Both the position numbers and the translations under genes were made by a program. A stretch of DNA of 11,763 bases, taken from Stramenopiles sp. TOSAG23-2 (Eukaryota; Sar). The stretch covers positions 1-11,763 of the forward strand of contig LT649902.1 in NCBI GenBank assembly GCA_900128395.1, read 5' to 3'. Shown here one piece after another: positions 7,223 to 11,763 of the stretch (the first letter of the stretch is position 1; every line of letters begins with the position of its first letter). A model generated the notes under the pieces. That model did not search any database. It was not told the DNA's origin and saw nothing but the letters and a program-made list of their open reading frames with translations.

Positions 7223-7885
7223 TTAAGAAGACGTTACTTCATCAAAAACTTCTAATAATGTCTCCGCATCTTGCGCACCACTTAAAGAAAATTTTTCATC
7301 GATTATAAACATTGGAACACCTCTACAACCACGGCCATACATTTGTAATTCATTTATTGTTTCTTGTCGATACAAGTGTTTATCTTGTACAATTTTTGAT
7401 GCATCAATACCAGCGCGTTTACCACATTCAAGCAATACTTCTGCTTCACCTAAACTTTTTTCCTCCTCAAAATACGCTTTAAATAACGATTCTACAACTT
7501 TATCTTGTAATTCACTACCACCTTCTTCTCTTGCTTGATATATTAACCTATGTGAATCAAGCGTATTACCAACATAACCACCATATGAAAAGTTAATATT
7601 ATGCTTTTTACCAACTGATTCCATTCTTGGTACCATTGCAGCTACACGATCTGCTCCAAACTTTTTTTTATACATATCCAATTTATTGACACCTTTACCT
7701 TCAGGTGCTTGTGCATTAAGTTGAAATGGCCTCCATCTTATATCAAAATCTAACGTTGGCATTTTCGTTTTTGCAATGTCAATTGCTTCTTCTAAACGTC
7801 GTTTACCGACAAAACACCATGGTCACACTGTATCTGATACAATGTCAATAAGTACTTTTCGTTGTTTCGTTGCAATTGCTGACAT
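7223..7885 (-). CDS. DsbA/FrnE-like thioredoxin-fold selenoprotein (Sec at residue 21)
   Basis: A 220-aa FrnE-type DsbA-family oxidoreductase (thioredoxin fold with helical insertion), expected to catalyse thiol-disulfide or related redox chemistry. The ATG at 7885 opens strand 1 (VLIDIVSDTV). The next codon is in-frame TGA (7825-7823), then PWCFVGKRRLEEAI, so the motif is U21-P-W-C24 where relatives have C-P-W-C. The remainder is intact: RWRPFQLN (about 50-57), the helical domain, and a Val-cis-Pro GVPMFII at 189-195 followed by FSLSGAQDAE at 199-208, all family hallmarks. Length is normal for the family. Starting at Met 42 (7762) would delete the first strand and the active site, so it is not a credible start. 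TGA is followed by C, a leaky context, and a SECIS candidate lies downstream. Stop TAA. No signal peptide is seen, so it is probably cytosolic. A nonsense mutation is the alternative, but the intact frame argues against it. Confidence 0.85.
7823..7825 (-). other. In-frame TGA, predicted selenocysteine codon (Sec21)
   Basis: The codon sits between GTG (Val) and CCA-TGG-TGT (Pro-Trp-Cys), replacing the N-terminal, nucleophilic cysteine of the CxxC redox motif. Cys-to-Sec exchange at exactly this position is the classic selenoprotein pattern (UxxC). Confidence 0.83.
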
Positions 7886-8209
7886 GGTTATTGTTTTGTT
7901 TGTTGTGTAGTTAATTAGTTAGTTAGCTATTGTTATATATATAATATATTTATCTTCTTATTTCTTTAGTTATTATATATAAATATTTATTTTTATAAAA
8001 ATGCATGCTCAATAATTTCCATCCAAGAAAAAAATAAGGCATGAAAAAATTTTTTATTTTGGTAAGATCTAGAAAGAATGTTTGATAGTGATATACGGGT
8101 AAATTGTACTTAAAGTATATGAAATTAGTTATTTGGCGATTTACTCTCAGGAAAGGAAGTAAATAAGTAAGTATATTTGTACACCCTCACACTAACACAT
8201 TTTATTATA
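7886..8209. other. Intergenic region: promoter/5' UTR of the selenoprotein gene and 3' flank of the Popeye-like gene
   Basis: AT-rich non-coding DNA. It contains a TTAG-type tetranucleotide run at about 7908-7926 and TA stretches near 7934-7950. No gene is recognised on either strand. Confidence 0.55.
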
Positions 8210-9358
8210 TTACAATAAACTTCCATCTTCCCAATTATCCATTGTCCATCCAAATTTATTTAAAATGTTTTCTTTTTGCGCGATGGTAATTCGATTTTTC
8301 AATATAAATTCACGTACATTCTTTTTATCAGTTGGTAACAACATGGAACTAGTCGTCTTTTCATTATAAGTTGCAATTGCTTTTTCAATCATACTTTCCA
8401 ATTTATATAATTTATCAACAATATTTGAATGGATTTCTTTTTCATGTTTATGTCTACGTTCCCTACGCAAACCTTGTATTAATTCAACATATAATGCATG
8501 TAAAACAGCACTTTCAATTTCTTTATCTTCATGCATTACATTTGCTAAATGATCCGTATTCCATTTAACAATAGTTGAATCTGTTGCGGCTACAATACGA
8601 TTTGGGTATGCTTTTAATCTGACTGTATTATCAACCAATGCGGTGCCACCAATAACACATCCATTGCATCCATCTCCCCGATAGGTATATAAAATTTCTT
8701 TGCTCAATGGATCCTCCGCTGCTGCTTCCCCTTTATGTATTAAAATTACATCATTTAATGGATTGTTTGGTTCTACAATGGTTTGGCCCTTTTCAATATA
8801 TTGAAATGTACAACCTTCACTATCAACTAATTTTTTAAATTGACGAGGGTCAACACCCCAATCTTTAAAATGTGCAGTATACAATAACATTTCATCATGT
8901 GTGTAAGTTATTTTTTCGCTACGTTCTAAATATAATTGGTATAACTGGTATACATTAACACCTGCAAATACTAATCCCCATAAAACAGCATTTATTTGTT
9001 TAGGTTTTCTTGTTAAATTATATGTTATTCCACATGCACTCCCAACAACTGATAATGAACGTAAATACATAACATCAGTCATCATAAAACCTGTTAAAGA
9101 GGCAATTGCACCAAAATTCATTATTATTTTACCTGGATCAGTTTTTGCTTCTTTCACTACGCGTGTTATTACTGACTCACCAGAACCTAATGTCATAAAT
9201 GTCCGGCGAGGCTTGAAAAATTTATTATTAGACGTAGCATAATTATTATTAGTATTACTACTACTACAAACGGTTTTATTGTTAAATTTTAAAACATGAT
9301 GACGTTGTTGTTTTACCATGCTCGAAGATATACTACTACTAATGCGTTTTAAAAACAT
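8210..9358 (-). CDS. Popeye/cyclic-nucleotide-binding-like membrane protein, probably mitochondrial
   Basis: A 382-aa protein. The first about 55 residues are rich in Ser, Arg, Lys and Asn with almost no acidic residues (MFLKRISSSISSS, FFKPRRTFMT), which resembles a mitochondrial presequence. Hydrophobic stretches at about 78-97, 100-113 and 124-142 could be three membrane segments, the arrangement of Popeye-domain proteins. Residues about 153-270 form a cNMP-binding-like beta barrel: FQYIEKGQTIVEPNNPLNDVILIHKGEAA, then a degenerate phosphate-binding cassette region GGTALVDNTVRLKAYPNRIVAATDSTIVKWN. Canonical GE and RAA of classical cAMP-binding cassettes are absent. A basic coiled-coil-like tract (about 288-325) and a C-terminal module ending GWTMDNWEDGSLL follow. 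It may sense a nucleotide or ligand at a mitochondrial membrane; that is inference. Stop TAA, no intron. Confidence 0.72.
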   Translation of the reverse strand: MFLKRISSSISSSMVKQQRHHVLKFNNKTVCSSSNTNNNYATSNNKFFKPRRTFMTLGSGESVITRVVKEAKTDPGKIIMNFGAIASLTGFMMTDVMYLRSLSVVGSACGITYNLTRKPKQINAVLWGLVFAGVNVYQLYQLYLERSEKITYTHDEMLLYTAHFKDWGVDPRQFKKLVDSEGCTFQYIEKGQTIVEPNNPLNDVILIHKGEAAAEDPLSKEILYTYRGDGCNGCVIGGTALVDNTVRLKAYPNRIVAATDSTIVKWNTDHLANVMHEDKEIESAVLHALYVELIQGLRRERRHKHEKEIHSNIVDKLYKLESMIEKAIATYNEKTTSSMLLPTDKKNVREFILKNRITIAQKENILNKFGWTMDNWEDGSLL

Positions 9359-10083
9359 ATTAATTGTTTATTTTTTTGAAATATTTTGATTTTATTAATT
9401 ATAATAATCTTTAAATAATACTAATTAAATAATATATATAAGATATGGAAAATGAAAAAAAAAGATGGGAAAATGTATGAAATATCTGGTATTGCATATC
9501 CCTCGCTATATATATGTGTCTTTTATATATATATATATATGTCTCTCAACCGAATATTGTATATTTATATTGCATAGAGAGACGACTCCGATCTTATTTG
9601 TCGTAATAAAAAGAAATTTAAATTAATAAAATAGATATTAGTCAATAGATAGTCAATAGATATGTTAATGTGGTGGCCAATAATTCCATTCTTCAACATA
9701 TTTTAAGGTTAAAAAACAGCTTCGGAGTTGTTATTTTTACCACACTATGTGATATGCAAGCAGGAAGTTTATTAAATGTTTTACATGATAGATATTATCC
9801 TTAATTAATTAATCCTAAAAAACTCTGTTTCTTTTCTGCTATCTTCTACCGACCCTGCTGGCCTGTGCCTACATTTACATTATTAAATTAACGTGTTAAG
9901 CTATATATCAAATATTAGTTATTATAATATATAATAATATATTTAACTAGATATATATATATCATATTTGGATGTTATATATATATATATATGTTTCTCT
10001 CTATGTGCATGTAGAAAACAAATAAGTAATATTTAGCAATCGTTGAATGTAGAATAAATTATAAAAGAAATATTTCTTTAAAG
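9359..10083. other. Long divergent intergenic region
   Basis: Separates the divergent Popeye-like and small membrane protein genes, so it should contain both promoters. Seen in it: TA microsatellites at about 9520-9540, 9950-9962 and 9975-9992, a perfect 11-bp tandem duplication at 9640-9661, and a somewhat less AT-rich patch near 9835-9875. I find no convincing ORF, tRNA or other RNA gene. Confidence 0.55.
9640..9661. repeat. 11-bp tandem duplication
   Basis: AGTCAATAGAT occurs twice head to tail (9640-9650 and 9651-9661) in the divergent promoter region. Confidence 0.85.
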
Positions 10084-10350
10084 ATGGGAAGGAATAAAAA
10101 TAAACATCAACAAAAAAAGAAATTAACTAGATTGGAAAAAACGAAACAAGCCCACCCTGATAATTTTGGTCCACGGTATTATAAACATGATGAATTCACG
10201 ACGAAAAAACGTTTGATCATTGATTTTTGTAAAGATTATATTTTAATAACATTGTTTGGCTTCTTAGCATTGTTGTATGTCGGTTTCTTCGAATCAGAGG
10301 AATATGAATATTTATTATCAAAGATTTTCGGTCCATCTGATGATAAATAA
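10084..10350 (+). CDS. Small single-pass membrane protein, function unknown (88 aa)
   Basis: I do not recognise the family. The first about 45 residues are strongly basic and hydrophilic (MGRNKNKHQQKKKLTRLEKTK, then RYYKHDEFTTKKR). One hydrophobic segment at about 52-69 (YILITLFGFLALLYVGFF) is predicted to cross a membrane. The short tail is acidic (ESEEYEY, PSDDK). By the positive-inside rule the N-terminus would face the cytosol or matrix. Such a layout is seen in tail-anchored-like or small ER/mitochondrial membrane proteins, but no role can be assigned. The ATG has A at -3 (AAAGATGG), a good initiation context, and codon use resembles its neighbours, which supports a real gene. Stop TAA. 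It converges on the ArfB-like gene. Confidence 0.65.
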   Translation: MGRNKNKHQQKKKLTRLEKTKQAHPDNFGPRYYKHDEFTTKKRLIIDFCKDYILITLFGFLALLYVGFFESEEYEYLLSKIFGPSDDK

Positions 10351-10667
10351 GAATCATATTTTATTATTCATTATATTAATAATATCATTGGACTGGTATG
10401 CCTGGACGAATAAATCTTTGTTTTTGTGTGTGGTGCGTCAATAACAACTGTGTAAATATTTTATTAATTACACGCGAGACGCGTAAAAACTAATTTTTGC
10501 CTCTCTCTCTCTTTACTTTTCATTAAATCAACTCAGCAGTGTAAGAACAAGTTATTTATACCATATAATATGTATATTAATTTTTTATATTCCGTAGTAC
10601 GCAGTACGAAACACACACACACACACATTAATTTTTAATTTTTTTTTTTACGGCTCTCTCTTTACTC
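10351..10667. other. Convergent intergenic region with CT and CA microsatellites
   Basis: This is the 3' flank of both neighbouring genes. It contains a CT run at 10500-10512, a CA run at 10611-10627 and a T-run at 10639-10649. No gene is recognised. Confidence 0.6.
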
Positions 10668-11306
10668 TCAATAATCTTTAAAATTTTTAGAACGAAATTT
10701 TTTTCTTGATTTCCTTTTTGCTTTCATCGTTCGTCGAAGTTGTTTACCTTTCTCTCCAATTCCTTGCCATGCTTCACGATCTTTCGGTTCAATAGATGCA
10801 CGATCTACTATTTGTTGTAGTTTTTCATATGCATCCATTAAATTACGATGTTGCGTACGATGTTTTTCAGATGTTATTAAAAATTCATTTGATTTATTTA
10901 TTCTAAATTTTTGTTGTTCTTTTAAACGTTCTTTGATATCATCTGGTAACCAACCACATGTTTTCACATTAAAACGTAAGGTTACTTTTGTTTCGACTTT
11001 ATTTACATTTTGGCCACCTTTTCCTCCTGATCGAGAAAAAGTTTTTTTTATTTTATCTCGTGGTATTTTAATGACATTAGACTCTAGTTTCTTTAATACT
11101 TTTTTCGTAGCTGCTGAATAATTACATTGTTGGCAATACTTGTTCATATTTATTTGATTATTAAAACGTATTTTACATGGTGGAAAGAAAGAAGAATAAT
11201 GTTGATGATGAAAATAATTTTTTATGAATAATGGTTTATGATTGCTTTCTATATTTTGTATTTGCTTTGTACACCTTGCTATCTTTTGTATTTGCCGTAA
11301 CCACAT
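10668..11306 (-). CDS. ArfB/ICT1-type peptidyl-tRNA hydrolase (mitochondrial ribosome rescue)
   Basis: A 212-aa class I release-factor-like protein. The catalytic loop is SRSGGKGGQNVNKVETKV at 91-108, with the GGQ that hydrolyses peptidyl-tRNA at 97-99. It continues as LRFNVKTCGWLPDDIKERL and then a segment with SNEFLITSEKHRTQHRNLMDA. The C-terminal tail is very basic (KGKQLRRTMKAKRKSRKKFRSKN), the hallmark of ArfB/ICT1 proteins, where it enters the empty mRNA channel of stalled ribosomes. There are no codon-recognition domains, as expected. The first about 65 residues, starting MWLRQIQKIARCTKQ, are basic and nearly free of acids, consistent with mitochondrial import. The stop is TGA with an in-frame TAA one codon later. 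Alternative downstream starts (Met 54) would remove the presequence. Confidence 0.88.
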   Translation of the reverse strand: MWLRQIQKIARCTKQIQNIESNHKPLFIKNYFHHQHYSSFFPPCKIRFNNQINMNKYCQQCNYSAATKKVLKKLESNVIKIPRDKIKKTFSRSGGKGGQNVNKVETKVTLRFNVKTCGWLPDDIKERLKEQQKFRINKSNEFLITSEKHRTQHRNLMDAYEKLQQIVDRASIEPKDREAWQGIGEKGKQLRRTMKAKRKSRKKFRSKNFKDY

Positions 11307-11453
11307 CTTGATTTGCTGTGTCTGTTACTTGCCTTGTGAACAAATTTTACACTATATGTTCTTTTCTATGTTTATATACAAGACTCGTATATTCTTATAT
11401 TAATAAATTAAAATAATAATGCACACATCATTATCTAAAATCATAATGTAATA

Positions 11454-11505
11454 AATCGTGCAATCGTGCAATCGTGCAATCCCTAAGGCAATCCAGCAAT
11501 CGTCT
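11454..11505. repeat. 8-bp tandem repeat AATCGTGC with degenerate copies
   Basis: Three perfect AATCGTGC units lie at 11454-11477. A 12-base variant (AATCCCTAAGGC), then AATCCAGC and AATCGTCT follow to 11505. Confidence 0.85.
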
Positions 11506-11631
11506 AAAAAATATTATTCTTCTGACGTCTATTTTTGTTCGAATTTACAAAATTCCAAACACAAGCTGGGCAAAAGCTGGAGTGTATCTCCATTTTAAAA
11601 GGAGTGTAGCGTTAGTATCCTCTCGTCGGAG

Positions 11632-11653
11632 AAATCGACCCTAGGGTCGATTT
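11632..11653. repeat. Perfect 22-bp palindrome
   Basis: The arms AAATCGACC (11632-11640) and GGTCGATTT (11645-11653) flank a self-complementary CTAG centre, so all 22 bp read the same on both strands. It could be a dyad binding site or part of a repeat element. Confidence 0.9.
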
Positions 11654-11763
11654 AAGGGATTTAATTTTTAAAAAATTGTATCTCCGTAACTACTGATTTT
11701 CACACCATTTTGACCACATAAATCGATTCTACACATAAAAAACTTTTATATACATATCTCAAA

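Larger units (their letters stand above)
11307..11763. other. Right-end non-coding region with short repeats and palindrome
   Basis: Upstream flank of the ArfB-like gene. It contains an 8-bp tandem repeat block at 11454-11505 and a perfect 22-bp palindrome at 11632-11653. From about 11530 base composition is less AT-rich than in neighbouring intergenic DNA. No ORF with a recognisable protein is seen, and the segment may continue as a repeat beyond the window. Confidence 0.5.

Noticed and set aside
6982-7308. 108-aa + strand ORF
   Set aside because: Low-complexity Phe/Ile/Tyr-rich translation of AT-rich DNA, overlapping the DsbA-like 3' end and the SECIS candidate in antisense; no family resemblance.
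7223-7762. DsbA-like gene starting at Met 42 (7762) as a truncated protein
   Set aside because: It would lack the first beta strand and the whole CxxC-type active site, while family-like sequence continues upstream to 7885 with a single TGA.
7823-7825. TGA read as Trp or Cys through a variant genetic code, or gene decay
   Set aside because: Two other genes end at TGA with family-consistent C-termini and all visible Trp codons are TGG, so no global reassignment. The rest of the DsbA-like frame has no other lesion, which argues against a pseudogene.

Overview
The window looks like nuclear DNA of a compact, strongly AT-rich, intron-poor unicellular eukaryote. Eight protein-coding genes are read as uninterrupted single exons. 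They include a spliceosome factor (SYF2), mitochondrial-type proteins with basic presequences, and Asn-rich linkers encoded by AAT-type triplet runs. Intergenic DNA carries TA and CA microsatellites and one foldback MITE-like element. The gene mix (Popeye/cNMP-binding-like mitochondrial membrane protein, FrnE-like DsbA selenoprotein, FMO-like oxygenase, bacterial-type GNAT) fits a stramenopile or other microalga better than a yeast or plant. That placement is inference and low confidence. Stops are six TAA and two TGA, so TGA is a normal terminator and not globally reassigned; Trp is TGG.

Layout: a small ankyrin-repeat gene (+, 537-968) converges on a metallophosphoesterase-GNAT fusion gene (-, 1439-3043). 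The latter diverges from SYF2 (+, 3701-4315), with a roughly 216-bp terminal-inverted-repeat element (3263-3478) between them. SYF2 converges on a flavin monooxygenase-like gene (-, 4573-6363). Next, all on the minus strand, come the DsbA/FrnE-like gene (7223-7885) and the Popeye-like gene (8210-9358). A tiny single-pass membrane protein gene (+, 10084-10350) diverges from the Popeye gene and converges on an ArfB/ICT1-type peptidyl-tRNA hydrolase (-, 10668-11306). The right end holds short tandem repeats, a 22-bp perfect palindrome and no recognisable gene.

The most interesting feature is the DsbA/FrnE-like gene. A simple ORF caller starts it at Met 42 (7762) and loses the active site. Extended upstream to the ATG at 7885, it has one in-frame TGA exactly at the first cysteine of the CPWC motif, giving U-P-W-C. 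About 74 nt past its TAA stop, the transcript can fold into a type-II-like SECIS: an AUGA / UGAG core, an 11-bp perfect helix plus one wobble, an AAAA internal loop 13 nt from the core, and a further minihelix. I interpret this as a eukaryotic selenoprotein gene. The genes otherwise look like unrelated housekeeping or accessory functions in alternating orientation, not an operon or a single pathway.
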